Source of the DNA: an uncultured Alphaproteobacteria bacterium
GTDB lineage: Bacteria; Pseudomonadota; Alphaproteobacteria; Rs-D84
Assembly (NCBI GenBank): GCA_934230415.1
Contig: CAKQEW010000002.1
Span: 92,707-156,706, forward strand
Direction of reading: 5' to 3'
DNA length: 64,000 nt
Below, one piece after another: positions 17,374 through 25,575 of this stretch (position 1 is its first letter; every line of letters begins with the position of its first letter). Under the pieces are notes generated by a model. The model made no database searches. It was not told where the DNA came from and was given only the letters and a program-made list of their open reading frames with translations. Made by a program: the position numbers and the translations under genes.

Positions 17374-18477
17374 ATGAAAAAAACAATTACGTTGGCGACA
17401 GCAGTGGCTGCGCTGACTGCGCCGGCGATGGCGGCAAATATTCCAGGGCCGTATTCCACGGTTAATAACATGGAAAATCCGTTGTACCTGCCAAAACAGA
17501 ATATGTTTTATTCTAAATTGTCCAACGGCATTATGTTAAAGGTCGCCGATGATTCATGGGCGCATCGCGAAAAAGGACACGATGGTTCGTTTGAATTCCC
17601 AATTCTGCGTGTCCAAGAAGAAATGGGTTATGGTATTACAGATCGTTGGGCGGCACATTTTATGTTGCAGTATACCCACGATAACGATATTGGTCGTACC
17701 GGTCTGTCCGGCGGCCGTTTGGGTACAACGTACCGTATCTTGAACCTGTATCATGGGTTCGTATGGGATGTGTATGGTGATATCCATTTGGGCGGTGTCG
17801 GTGAAATGCGTGGCACATATAATGTAAAGGGTAATTTACAAAACCCAAGCAGTGTATACGGCGTGTTTGACTATGACAACTATTCCGATGGTATGTGGGG
17901 TTTCCATGCTGGGACCAAATTTGGTCATGTATGGGACAAATTCACGGCCCAGGCATTTGTTGAAATCTTGCAAACATTTGGTGGCGACAATAACATGATA
18001 CGTGTTATTGGCGACAAAACACCATTTGGTTCAATCTCATTGAGTGGTGGGATGACCGGTGTTATGTCTACGGCAACCCAATTGGCATTGTTCGGTGCCC
18101 CCAGCCAGATTTCTGCGAAATTAAAGGGTTATACGGATGTCAGTGCCGGGGTCCAGGGATTTTATCAATTCTCGGACCGGTGGAGCACCGGCGGTTGGTT
18201 CAAATTCAACCGTCATTCGGACAAGGGGATAAAAGAAATCACCAGCTATATTCCATCTGCATTGACGCCATTGAAACTGGCCCTGGAACAGCAGTTGGCG
18301 AATATGAAGGATGGTTGGGATGAATACGTTATTGGTGCATCTGTGTCAAACCAGTTGACCGATAACACCCAGGTCACCCTGTATGGCGAATATACATTTG
18401 ACGACTCGCATCGTAAATCCCAAAACGGGACAGATGTAAAGGCGGAATTTGGTGTTCGCTTGAACTTTACGTTCTAA
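17374..18477 (+). CDS. Outer-membrane beta-barrel protein (porin-like)
   Basis: A 367-residue exported protein. The signal peptide MKKTITLATAVAALTAPAMA is cleaved before ANIPG. The rest is made of alternating amphipathic strands rich in Gly, Tyr, Trp and Phe, and ends in VRLNFTF, a C-terminal Phe signature for insertion by BAM. The size fits a 12-16-strand channel. No family is certain. The start has AAGGAG six bases upstream; the longer frame from 17302 is not supported. A terminator follows. Two direct repeats in the leader suggest regulation. Confidence 0.72.
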   Translation: MKKTITLATAVAALTAPAMAANIPGPYSTVNNMENPLYLPKQNMFYSKLSNGIMLKVADDSWAHREKGHDGSFEFPILRVQEEMGYGITDRWAAHFMLQYTHDNDIGRTGLSGGRLGTTYRILNLYHGFVWDVYGDIHLGGVGEMRGTYNVKGNLQNPSSVYGVFDYDNYSDGMWGFHAGTKFGHVWDKFTAQAFVEILQTFGGDNNMIRVIGDKTPFGSISLSGGMTGVMSTATQLALFGAPSQISAKLKGYTDVSAGVQGFYQFSDRWSTGGWFKFNRHSDKGIKEITSYIPSALTPLKLALEQQLANMKDGWDEYVIGASVSNQLTDNTQVTLYGEYTFDDSHRKSQNGTDVKAEFGVRLNFTF

Positions 18478-18504
18478 AAATAAAAAACAAAAAATATTGG
18501 ACTG

Positions 18505-18536
18505 ACAACCCCGCCATGTGGCGGGGTTGTGTTTTA
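18505..18536 (+). terminator. Terminator after porin-like gene
   Basis: Stem ACAACCCCGCC/GGCGGGGTTGT with a 4-nt loop, followed by GTTTT. Confidence 0.85.
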
Positions 18537-18597
18537 CTAAATTCTTTTATCATGGAAATTTTTATGATATAATACTGGCAAAGGAAATGGATCCATC

Positions 18598-19692
18598 ATG
18601 AAAAAGTTCAGTTTTTTTGCCACCTGTGTGGGTGCGATTGCCGGCGTATCATTTGGTGCGAATGCGGCGTATCCCATATATAACGCGGCGTACCAGGCAA
18701 CCAATGCCCAGGGCCAGGTTATAAACCTGCCGGCGAACAGCCGCATTGTCGCGACAACCACGGGCGGAACAATGATTAACACCAACGCGGCCCAGAATAC
18801 GCGGGTCACGGGTGCATTGCCACGTGTTGGATCATCGGCCACCAGTGCAGGTCGTAAATATTACCAGGCATCTGATTATGACCGCCTGGCGGACAGTGGG
18901 CTGTACATCGGTCTGTCGGCGGGGTATTCGGCGTCCATTATGGGCGGAATGAGTGCGGATTACGCCGGCGAAGATAAATCATACGCGGTTCCAGGTGCGT
19001 TCAAACGTGCGGATTTTTCATCGGACACCGTAATTCCATTACAGGTTTCAATTGGTGCGGCAATTAATAATGACGTGCGTGTTGACTTTTCGTATACGCG
19101 TTATTCTGGATTGGGGTACCCAGATACGGTTGAAACCGCCGATGGCAACGGCAGCTATGTCACCGGCCGGGTCAGTGGTGGTGCAATCACGGCGAATGCA
19201 ACGATGCTGAACGTGTATTACAATATTGATTCATATACGGGATATTTGGCGGGTGGTTCATTGCGGCCGTATATTGGTGCCGGGGTTGGTATGTCGCTGA
19301 ATACGATTGCCGACTATGTCGTATACGACCCAACACATTATTATATCATAGAAAATTTAAGCACGGCGGCGGCTGGTGATTTGACCACGATTTCTGATAT
19401 TTACGCGTATCACAATGGTGGCACCACAGAACAGTTGGCGTTTTCATTAGAAGGTGGTATTACCACTGAATTGGATGGTGGGATAAAGTTGGACTTCTTT
19501 GTTCGTTATGCCAACCTGGGCAAGGTTAAAACATCGGGCAGTATCGTCGTATCCCAAACCGAATGGTTAAGTGACGGCAACGGCAAAGAATACCAGGCCC
19601 CGTATGACAGCGTGTTCCACTATACAAACTGGTACGAAAGTGCGCGTTTGGGATTGGTTGATATTGGTATCCGTGCCCGCTTGCAGTTCTAG
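18598..19692 (+). CDS. Opacity-like outer-membrane beta-barrel protein
   Basis: A 364-residue exported protein. A signal peptide (residues 1-23, ending GANAA) is followed by a low-complexity Ala/Thr/Asn linker and then an eight-stranded-type barrel beginning GLYIGLSAGYSASI and ending GLVDIGIRARLQF. Gly-rich strands with long loops resemble the surface-antigen proteins of Rickettsiales and the Omp25/31 group. It is likely surface-exposed. An AAAGGAA site precedes the ATG. The unknown secreted gene downstream follows after 32 bp, probably in the same transcript. Confidence 0.7.
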   Translation: MKKFSFFATCVGAIAGVSFGANAAYPIYNAAYQATNAQGQVINLPANSRIVATTTGGTMINTNAAQNTRVTGALPRVGSSATSAGRKYYQASDYDRLADSGLYIGLSAGYSASIMGGMSADYAGEDKSYAVPGAFKRADFSSDTVIPLQVSIGAAINNDVRVDFSYTRYSGLGYPDTVETADGNGSYVTGRVSGGAITANATMLNVYYNIDSYTGYLAGGSLRPYIGAGVGMSLNTIADYVVYDPTHYYIIENLSTAAAGDLTTISDIYAYHNGGTTEQLAFSLEGGITTELDGGIKLDFFVRYANLGKVKTSGSIVVSQTEWLSDGNGKEYQAPYDSVFHYTNWYESARLGLVDIGIRARLQF

Positions 19693-19724
19693 GGTTGCAG
19701 TGACCAGAGTAGGGGGGAGAGAGA

Positions 19725-21398
19725 ATGAAATCGCATTATTATCTATTATCTATTATCTGTGCTCTATGCTCTGTCTCGGCCGATGCCGCAGTGCGTGTCG
19801 GTAATGCATCGCGCAGCTATGCCAGTGGGTATCAACAGGTAAATGCCCAGCGTGAACAGGTCGCCATGGCGGCCCAGCAGCCAATTGCCACCACCCAATC
19901 AGCGGATATGGAAACAAATCTGCCGGTGCGGGTTGCAAACCAGGAACTGGCCCAGAAATTATCGCGTGGCGAAACCGACAGTCGCACCAGTATTGAACGT
20001 CTGGAATCATGCGCAATGATTTATCCAAATGGTGAATTCGCATGGGATTCGCCAACGGTCGGGACCCGTGCCGGCACGTCATCAACATGCGTTGCGGTGG
20101 TTGAATTGCGTGTGCCGGGGTCTATGGTTGGTTCAAACCAGGCCGAAGTAACACTGGCGCATGCGAACCTGGCGGCGGGCGATGCGTTTAAGTGCAATAT
20201 ATCAGAATTTCCAGAGGCAACATATACCCAGGCGGCGGGCGCGGTTACATTTCCCGCGGATAATCCGCCAACGCGTGATGACGTTGTAAAGGTTTTGAAC
20301 CAGGAACAGAAGCAAAACGCCGGATTGCGTATTGCGGCGGGTGCCCTGGTCGGCAGTTTGGCCGGCAACGCCGCCGGCAAGAACGAGGTTGGTCAAGATG
20401 GCCTGTTTGGTACCGGTCGCGATAAAACCAAGAGCACGGTAATCGGTGGCCTGTCTGGGGCGGCATTGATGGCGACAAACGCATACGCGGGTAAAACGGC
20501 GGGTGACACAATACTGTCGGCGGGTGTGAATGCGGCGGGTGGCGCGTTGGTTGGTAATATCGCGGCCAGTGGCGAATCCGTGTTGCGCATTGAAAAATGC
20601 ACCGTTGACGGCAGTGATACAACATGCCTGTGGGGTATGATTATATCCAGTAAAGATTTAGAAGCGAACCAGGTCGCGTTCCAAAACATCAGTGACAGCC
20701 AGAGCGCATTGGTGTGTAAACGTCCTGGTGATGGTGATGCAGGCACAGCGGGTGTGGAATGCGAATCAAAACAGTTGGTAAATGTTCAGCTGGCGGACTA
20801 TAAAGACAAAACCCCCGAAGAGGCCAGTGCGGAGCAATACATAAATTTGCCGAGTGATAAGTATTATTACTATGATGCCAGCACTAAAACAATGAAAACA
20901 GACAAGGGCGGCAGCGATAGAACACCATATGCAAAAATTTCCAAGGCGGGTCTTGCCGGTGACCGTTTCGCCGCGATGGTTGTTGGCGTCCCGGACAAGG
21001 CATTTGGTATGAAACAGGCCGACTGGAACAAATGGCGTGCGAATAATCATAATGCCCGGGTTGTTGGGCGTACGGCAACCGGTGGTGCGTACACGTTACA
21101 GAATACCGCAGATTACAACATTGATAATTTTTACCCAATATCAATTGGGGCCGAAGATGGCGATATCATTGATCTGAATAACAAGGCCCGGTTAAAGGGT
21201 ACACTGATTGGTACCGGTGCGGGTGGCGCATTGGGGGCATTTTCTGGATACCAGGGCGCCCAATCAGACATAGAAGATCGTTGGGTCACGGCGGTTCGCG
21301 AATATAACGATTCTTTGCAGAAAGTGTATTGTGCAACCGGCAAACGATTCCTGGGTTATTATAACGATCAGGTTGTTATCCAAGGTTTATCTGAATAA
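19725..21398 (+). CDS. Secreted glycine-zipper protein of unknown function
   Basis: A 557-residue exported protein with signal peptide (YYLLSIICALCSVSADA). It has two glycine-zipper regions: one around residues 200-285 (ALVGSLAGNAAGKNE and AAGGALVGNIAAS), and one near the C-terminus (GTLIGTGAGGALGAFSGYQG). These resemble membrane-inserting segments of outer-membrane lipoproteins and pore formers. Paired cysteines may form disulfides. Three copies of TATTATC lie inside the signal peptide, so loss or gain of one 7-bp unit would shift the frame. A run of six G lies in the leader. Function unknown; probably envelope-associated. Confidence 0.6.
   Translation: MKSHYYLLSIICALCSVSADAAVRVGNASRSYASGYQQVNAQREQVAMAAQQPIATTQSADMETNLPVRVANQELAQKLSRGETDSRTSIERLESCAMIYPNGEFAWDSPTVGTRAGTSSTCVAVVELRVPGSMVGSNQAEVTLAHANLAAGDAFKCNISEFPEATYTQAAGAVTFPADNPPTRDDVVKVLNQEQKQNAGLRIAAGALVGSLAGNAAGKNEVGQDGLFGTGRDKTKSTVIGGLSGAALMATNAYAGKTAGDTILSAGVNAAGGALVGNIAASGESVLRIEKCTVDGSDTTCLWGMIISSKDLEANQVAFQNISDSQSALVCKRPGDGDAGTAGVECESKQLVNVQLADYKDKTPEEASAEQYINLPSDKYYYYDASTKTMKTDKGGSDRTPYAKISKAGLAGDRFAAMVVGVPDKAFGMKQADWNKWRANNHNARVVGRTATGGAYTLQNTADYNIDNFYPISIGAEDGDIIDLNNKARLKGTLIGTGAGGALGAFSGYQGAQSDIEDRWVTAVREYNDSLQKVYCATGKRFLGYYNDQVVIQGLSE
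19737..19757 (+). repeat. Three tandem TATTATC heptamers in a signal-peptide coding region
   Basis: Perfect 7-bp repeats, four codons after the ATG. Seven is not a multiple of three, so copy-number change would switch the frame. Confidence 0.8.
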
Positions 21399-21424
21399 AA
21401 AACGCGCCATCGGCGCGTTTTTTT
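21397..21424. terminator. Bidirectional terminator between convergent genes
   Basis: AACGCGCC/GGCGCGTT stem flanked by an A run and a T run; the glyQS stop lies at its edge. Confidence 0.9.
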
Positions 21425-22784
21425 ATGCATTAATGATTTCTGTTACGCGACGCGGAACATCGGCAATGGCAACGCGTTCCTGGCTCATGTCATCGCGATG
21501 GCGCAGGGTAACCGTACCATCTTCCAGTGTTTGGTGATCAACAGTGATACAAACCGGTGTGCCGATTTCATCGTGCCGGCGATAGTTTTTACCGATGTTG
21601 CCAGAATTTTCCAATTCAATACGACCAATGTGCAACGCGCGCAACGCGTTTTCAATATCGTTCGCGGTCTGGACCAATTCTGGAACATTGCGTGCCAATG
21701 GAATAACCGCCGCCTTGACCGGGGCCAATTTTGGTTTCAGTTTCAAAACTGTACGGGTCTTGCCATCGGGCAGTGTTTCTTCGGTATACGCCTCTATCAT
21801 AACGGCCAACATTGCACGGTTCACACCCATTGCGGTTTCAATAACGTATGGGATGAAACTTTCGCCACTTTGTGGGTCAGAATACGCCAATTTAACCGTG
21901 CTGTCGTGGTTTTCCATAACATGCGCAGAAATCTTAAATTCATTTTGTGCCTTGGTATGCGACCCCAGGTCAAAGTCTTGGCGGTTGTGGACGCCTTCTA
22001 CTTCGTCAAAACCATCTGGGAATTCGTATTCAATGTCGCCTGCGGCCTTGGCATAGTGGGCCAGTTTTTCGTGTGGCGTAAAGCGCAATTTTTCCGCCGG
22101 AATCCCCAAGACATTTGTCCACCACGCCATACGTGTTTTTTTCCATTCTGCGAAATATTTTTCGTCATCCGCCGGGTTGATAAAGTACTGCATTTCTGCC
22201 TGTTCAAATTCGCGCATACGGAACACAAATCCGCGTGGTGAAATTTCATTACGGAACGCCTTGCCTATTTGGGCAATACCAAATGGCAATTTATGTGGAC
22301 ACGCATCCAACACATTTTTGAAATTCACATATGTTGTGGTCGCTGTTTCTGGGCGCAGGTACGCATTGATTGCACCATCGGCGGTTGCCCCAATGGACAG
22401 CCCCATCATCAACTGGTACGCGCGTGGGGCGGTAATATCCGTACTGCCACAATTATCGCATTTGGTTGGATCTTTCATTTTATCCTGGCGCATGCGGGCA
22501 CCACACTTTTTGCATTCAACCAGTGGGTCGGAAAAGCTGCCTTCGTGGCCAGAATATTTCCACATCAGACGATTAGAAATCAATGCCGCATCCAGCCCCT
22601 CTATATCATTGCGGGAATAAATCATGGCGTTCCACCATGCATTTTTAATATTCTTCATCAGTTCAACGCCATATGGACCGTAATCGTATGCACCCCCCAG
22701 GCCGCCATAGATTTCAGAACCGGTGAAAATAAAACCGCGTCGCTTGCACAATGCGACAATATCATTAACTGTTTTTGCTGGCAT
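21423..22784 (-). CDS. glyQS: Glycyl-tRNA synthetase, alpha2 (single-chain) type
   Basis: A 453-residue class II synthetase of the homodimeric type found in Gram-positives, archaea and eukaryotes, not the alpha2-beta2 GlyQ/GlyS type standard in Proteobacteria. Visible features are GFIFTGSEIYGGLGGAYDYGP at the N-terminus, a zinc-like CKKCG...CDNCG pair (about residues 91-118), AYLRPETATTTYVNF, IGKAFRNEISPRGFVFRMRE, and GVNRAMLAVM near motif 3. A C-terminal anticodon-binding domain follows. The start has GAGGATAAAAAT upstream. It is a single gene between convergent units. Confidence 0.93.
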   Translation of the reverse strand: MPAKTVNDIVALCKRRGFIFTGSEIYGGLGGAYDYGPYGVELMKNIKNAWWNAMIYSRNDIEGLDAALISNRLMWKYSGHEGSFSDPLVECKKCGARMRQDKMKDPTKCDNCGSTDITAPRAYQLMMGLSIGATADGAINAYLRPETATTTYVNFKNVLDACPHKLPFGIAQIGKAFRNEISPRGFVFRMREFEQAEMQYFINPADDEKYFAEWKKTRMAWWTNVLGIPAEKLRFTPHEKLAHYAKAAGDIEYEFPDGFDEVEGVHNRQDFDLGSHTKAQNEFKISAHVMENHDSTVKLAYSDPQSGESFIPYVIETAMGVNRAMLAVMIEAYTEETLPDGKTRTVLKLKPKLAPVKAAVIPLARNVPELVQTANDIENALRALHIGRIELENSGNIGKNYRRHDEIGTPVCITVDHQTLEDGTVTLRHRDDMSQERVAIADVPRRVTEIINA

Positions 22785-22847
22785 TTTTATCCTCTATTTT
22801 TAACGCACCAATTATTATACTGTTTTTGCATATTTGCAACAAAAAGA

Positions 22848-22870
22848 AACGGGGCGCGCGCCCCGTTTTA
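22848..22870 (-). terminator. Terminator after ferredoxin gene
   Basis: The palindrome AAACGGGGCGCG/CGCGCCCCGTTTT ends the minus-strand ferredoxin transcript. Confidence 0.8.
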
Positions 22871-22887
22871 TCTGTACCAGTGCTTTT

Positions 22888-23070
22888 TTACTGTACATCT
22901 GGGGCAATTGCCGCAACCGGGCATACCGCCGCGCATGTACCACATGAAATGCACTTTGCTGGGTCAATAACACATTTGCCATCGGCCGCGGTTGCAATCG
23001 CGCATACCGGGCATGCGCCAGTACATGTGTGGCAACCAATGCATTTTGCTGGGTCAATCTTGTACGCCAT
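22888..23070 (-). CDS. 2[4Fe-4S] ferredoxin
   Basis: A 60-residue bacterial-type ferredoxin with two cluster-binding motifs: CIGCHTCTGACP (residues 10-21) and CISCGTCAAVCP (residues 40-51). This is the clostridial-type low-potential electron carrier used with pyruvate:ferredoxin oxidoreductase, hydrogenase or similar anaerobic enzymes. The internal symmetry of two PAKCI...ACPV/VCPV repeats is clear. Start 23070 has an AAAGGACAAG site. It sits 23 bp after the Bax-inhibitor-like gene and may be cotranscribed with it. None of its likely partners is in the window. Confidence 0.93.
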   Translation of the reverse strand: MAYKIDPAKCIGCHTCTGACPVCAIATAADGKCVIDPAKCISCGTCAAVCPVAAIAPDVQ

Positions 23071-23093
23071 TTCTTGTCCTTTTATGTTTGTAA

Positions 23094-23837
23094 TTAATCA
23101 CGGTTAAACAGGCTCAACAGATACTGGAACATTGCAATGAATGAAATATACAGGTGCAATGCCCCCAATACCGCCAACTGGTTTTTCTGGTGTTCATTAT
23201 CCGCAATCGCATTATATGCATACTTCAAATTCTGCATATCATACGCGGTAAACAGGGCGAATACCAAAATACCGACCAGGCATACGATTGTACCAAATGT
23301 GCCACCAACCAGTGCCGGCCATATGAACGATGCCAATCCAACCAGAATTAATCCAATCATGCCCATGAACAAGAATATGCCCAAGAACGACAGGTTTTTA
23401 ACAGTTTTATATCCGAACAATGCCATGCATGCGAACATCGCCGCCGCCAGCACAAACGCCGACAGGATTGTGAACGGATTTGTCGTAATTGCGATAATCA
23501 ACAGCGGTGTCATCACAATGCCCAATGTTGCCGCATAGATAAACAGCAACGCTGCTGCCTTGGCCGGTGACATTGAAAACGCACGTGCCTGGGCCCAGAT
23601 GGACAATGCCAATCCGCCGAACATCAGGACATAATAAAACGCCGACATGCCTGTTTCGGAAAACAGCATTCCCCACAGTGGGGTTGCCATTGTAACAAAT
23701 GCCGCCAGTGCCGTCACACCAACCGCACCAAACATTAACGCAAAAATTCGTTTCAGATACAGGCCCATACCATCTGCTGCACGTGGTGAACGTACGCTGG
23801 CCGTGACTGTTCTGACTCTTGATTTCTTTTCGGTCAT
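23094..23837 (-). CDS. Bax inhibitor-1/YccA family membrane protein
   Basis: A 247-residue integral membrane protein with seven predicted helices, of the TMBIM (Bax inhibitor-1) family. Typical features are GLYLKRIFALMFGAVGVTALAAF at the start of the core and AYDMQNLKYAY before the last helix, with GALHLYISFIAMFQYLLSL at the end. Bacterial members include pH-sensitive calcium leak channels and modulators of FtsH. The start at 23837 (MTEKK) follows an AAGGAGAAAG site; the longer frame to 23960 is unsupported. It is divergent from lgt, sharing a 64-bp promoter region. Confidence 0.85.
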   Translation of the reverse strand: MTEKKSRVRTVTASVRSPRAADGMGLYLKRIFALMFGAVGVTALAAFVTMATPLWGMLFSETGMSAFYYVLMFGGLALSIWAQARAFSMSPAKAAALLFIYAATLGIVMTPLLIIAITTNPFTILSAFVLAAAMFACMALFGYKTVKNLSFLGIFLFMGMIGLILVGLASFIWPALVGGTFGTIVCLVGILVFALFTAYDMQNLKYAYNAIADNEHQKNQLAVLGALHLYISFIAMFQYLLSLFNRD

Positions 23838-23901
23838 AACTTTCTCCTTGTTATTCACCGAATATATAATACAATGCCACCGTAAATTCAAGAGATTTAA
23901 C

Positions 23902-24756
23902 ATGGCAATAATGATTGACCCGATTTCACCGGTTGCGTTTTCTGTGTTTGGTTTGGACATACGTTGGTATGCGCTGGCATATGTCGCCGGATTTATCGCG
24001 GGCTATTATTTGTTTCGTTATTTGATGCGTCGCAGTGACAGTCAAATTCACCTGAACAAAAAACAGATGGATGATTTGCTGACCGCGGTTATTTTGGGCG
24101 TTATTTTGGGTGGCCGACTGGGGTATGTGTTGTTTTATAATTTGCCATTTTTCTTGGCGCACCCGTTAGAAATATTCGCGGTGTGGCATGGCGGGATGAG
24201 CTTTCATGGTGGTCTGATTGGTGTAATCGTGGCAACATTTTTATATGCACGCACATTGCACCGTGCGCCTGATTCTGGGATTCATGGTGGTACGGTGAAT
24301 ATTGCGTTGCGGATACTGGACTTGCTGGCGGTGGTGACCCCAATTGGGTTCTTTTTCGGACGCATCGCGAATTTTATTAATATGGAGGTTATGGGTCGCC
24401 CAACCGATGCACCATGGGGCGTTGTATTCAATGGATATACGCAAATCCCATTGCACCCCAGTCCCTTGTACGAGGCCGCATGTGAAGGCATAATTTTGTT
24501 CACATTCATGTATTGCGTATACCGTTTTACAGGATTACGTCGGCATGCCGGCGCAATTGGCGGGGTGCTGGGCATGGCATATGCCATCGTGCGCATTTTC
24601 TGTGAACAATTCCGCATGCCAGATGCCCAAATTGGATTTTTAACCAGTTGGGGTCTGACCATGGGCCAGTTGTTGTCGGGTGCAATGTTTGTTGCCGGTG
24701 CCACACTTTTTATCATTGCAGCGAGGGGGAATAAACTCAAAGGAAAAAACAAATGA
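23902..24756 (+). CDS. lgt: Prolipoprotein diacylglyceryl transferase
   Basis: A 284-residue inner-membrane enzyme that transfers diacylglycerol from phosphatidylglycerol to the lipobox cysteine of prolipoproteins. Family features are IRWYALAYVAGFIAGYYL, GGRLGYVLFYNL, VWHGGMSFHGGLIG and the Lgt signature, here GRIANFINMEVMG (usually GRxGNFxN, so the Gly is Ala). A final FREQF-like motif appears as CEQFRMPD. About seven helices are apparent. The ATG at 23902 is preceded by an AAGAGA-like site. It supports the lipoproteins predicted elsewhere in the window (31792-32214, LptE). It overlaps the next ORF by 4 bp. Confidence 0.93.
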   Translation: MAIMIDPISPVAFSVFGLDIRWYALAYVAGFIAGYYLFRYLMRRSDSQIHLNKKQMDDLLTAVILGVILGGRLGYVLFYNLPFFLAHPLEIFAVWHGGMSFHGGLIGVIVATFLYARTLHRAPDSGIHGGTVNIALRILDLLAVVTPIGFFFGRIANFINMEVMGRPTDAPWGVVFNGYTQIPLHPSPLYEAACEGIILFTFMYCVYRFTGLRRHAGAIGGVLGMAYAIVRIFCEQFRMPDAQIGFLTSWGLTMGQLLSGAMFVAGATLFIIAARGNKLKGKNK

Positions 24757-25019
24757 TTCTTGATTATAAATTGCCTGATGTCTTGGTTGCGAACCTGACC
24801 GACACTGGCGCGTGTGATAAATGTTGCTTTAACGGGTTCTTTCCAGCGTGTTTCAAATTGCAATGCGAGGCCCCCAATGGCAAGGTTGTGCATTGGACAC
24901 TGACACACGATTGCAACCCATTTTATATGCCCGAACTGTGGCACGAATACGCACGCACGTTTCCAAATTATACAAAAATGTGCGCGGAAAAAATCGCACA
25001 GGCACAAAAAACAAAATAA
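24753..25019 (+). CDS. Small cysteine-rich protein of unknown function
   Basis: An 88-residue soluble protein translationally coupled to lgt (ATGA overlap). It has five cysteines in CDKCC, ACFKLQC and a later THDCNPFYMPELWHEYARTFPNY segment, which may form a small metal site. I do not recognise the family; coupling to lgt suggests envelope or lipoprotein relevance, without proof. Confidence 0.6.
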   Translation: MILDYKLPDVLVANLTDTGACDKCCFNGFFPACFKLQCEAPNGKVVHWTLTHDCNPFYMPELWHEYARTFPNYTKMCAEKIAQAQKTK

Positions 25020-25035
25020 GTTTCAGATTTTACGG

Positions 25036-25064
25036 TTGCAAAGTATAAAAAAAATATATACAAT
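25036..25064 (+). promoter_or_regulatory. Promoter of the tRNA-Ser region
   Basis: TTGCAA and TACAAT separated by 17 bases, about 47 bp before the partial tRNA copy. Confidence 0.6.
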
Positions 25065-25110
25065 GCGACCGCACCGAACAAAAGTGCCGGCAAACGCCAG
25101 AAACAGTTTC

Positions 25111-25148
25111 GGATGGGTGGCAGAGCGGGGCAATAGCGACGGTCTTGC
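25111..25148 (+). pseudogene. Duplicated 5' half of tRNA-Ser
   Basis: A copy of the first part of tRNA-Ser (GGATGGGTGGCAGAGCGG and, after a small change, GACGGTCTTG), with about eight matching bases upstream. It lies 153 bp before the intact gene. It lacks anticodon arm completion, variable arm, T-arm and acceptor 3' strand. It may be a scar of element integration or a local duplication. The 110 bp between the copies show no gene. Confidence 0.75.
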
Positions 25149-25263
25149 GTATGAGTCAGCAAGGCAAGCAGAGCGCCGCCGAGCGCGAACGAATGGTGAG
25201 CCCGCAGCGCGGTGCGAACAAAACCGCAGGTTGAAAAGACCGGCGGCAAAATGAAACAGTTTC

Positions 25264-25353
25264 GGATGGGTGGCAGAGCGGTCGAATGCGACGGTCTTGA
25301 AAACCGCTGAAGGGGCAACTCTTCCGGGGGTTCGAATCCCTCCCCATCCGCCA
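25264..25353 (+). tRNA. tRNA-Ser (UGA)
   Basis: The acceptor stem GGATGGG pairs with CCCATCC. The anticodon loop CTTGAAA has anticodon TGA, with a long variable arm (GGGGCAACTCTTCC region), T-arm GGGGGTTCGAATCCC, and encoded CCA. It borders the accessory region and is a plausible integration site. Confidence 0.97.
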
Positions 25354-25363
25354 GAAATATTAG

Positions 25364-25397
25364 ACATCCCGTGGTAATCCCACGGGATGTTTCTTTT
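25364..25397 (+). terminator. Terminator after tRNA-Ser
   Basis: The 11-bp stem ACATCCCGTGG/CCACGGGATGT is followed by a T-rich tail. Confidence 0.88.
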
Positions 25398-25575
25398 TCC
25401 CCAGAAACCGGGGATTTTTATGCGTGTGGGTAACACTGTATGTCCGTTACCAACGCCATTCCCACCAAAATTCCTCGTTACACATAGTTCACCAAAAATC
25501 CCGATGCCAGTTTGATAAAAATATATTGAAACCTAATAAACTTGTAATCAATAATAGGGTTAAAAGGATATTTAT

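Noticed and set aside
21498..22241. Long plus-strand frames (21498-22241 and 22269-22970) opposite glyQS
   Set aside because: They are shadows of a clearly conserved synthetase gene; their translations have no family features.
25023..25436. Minus-strand frames across tRNA-Ser (for example MGRDSNPRKSCPFSG)
   Set aside because: These are antisense translations of the tRNA and its partial copy, a common false gene call.
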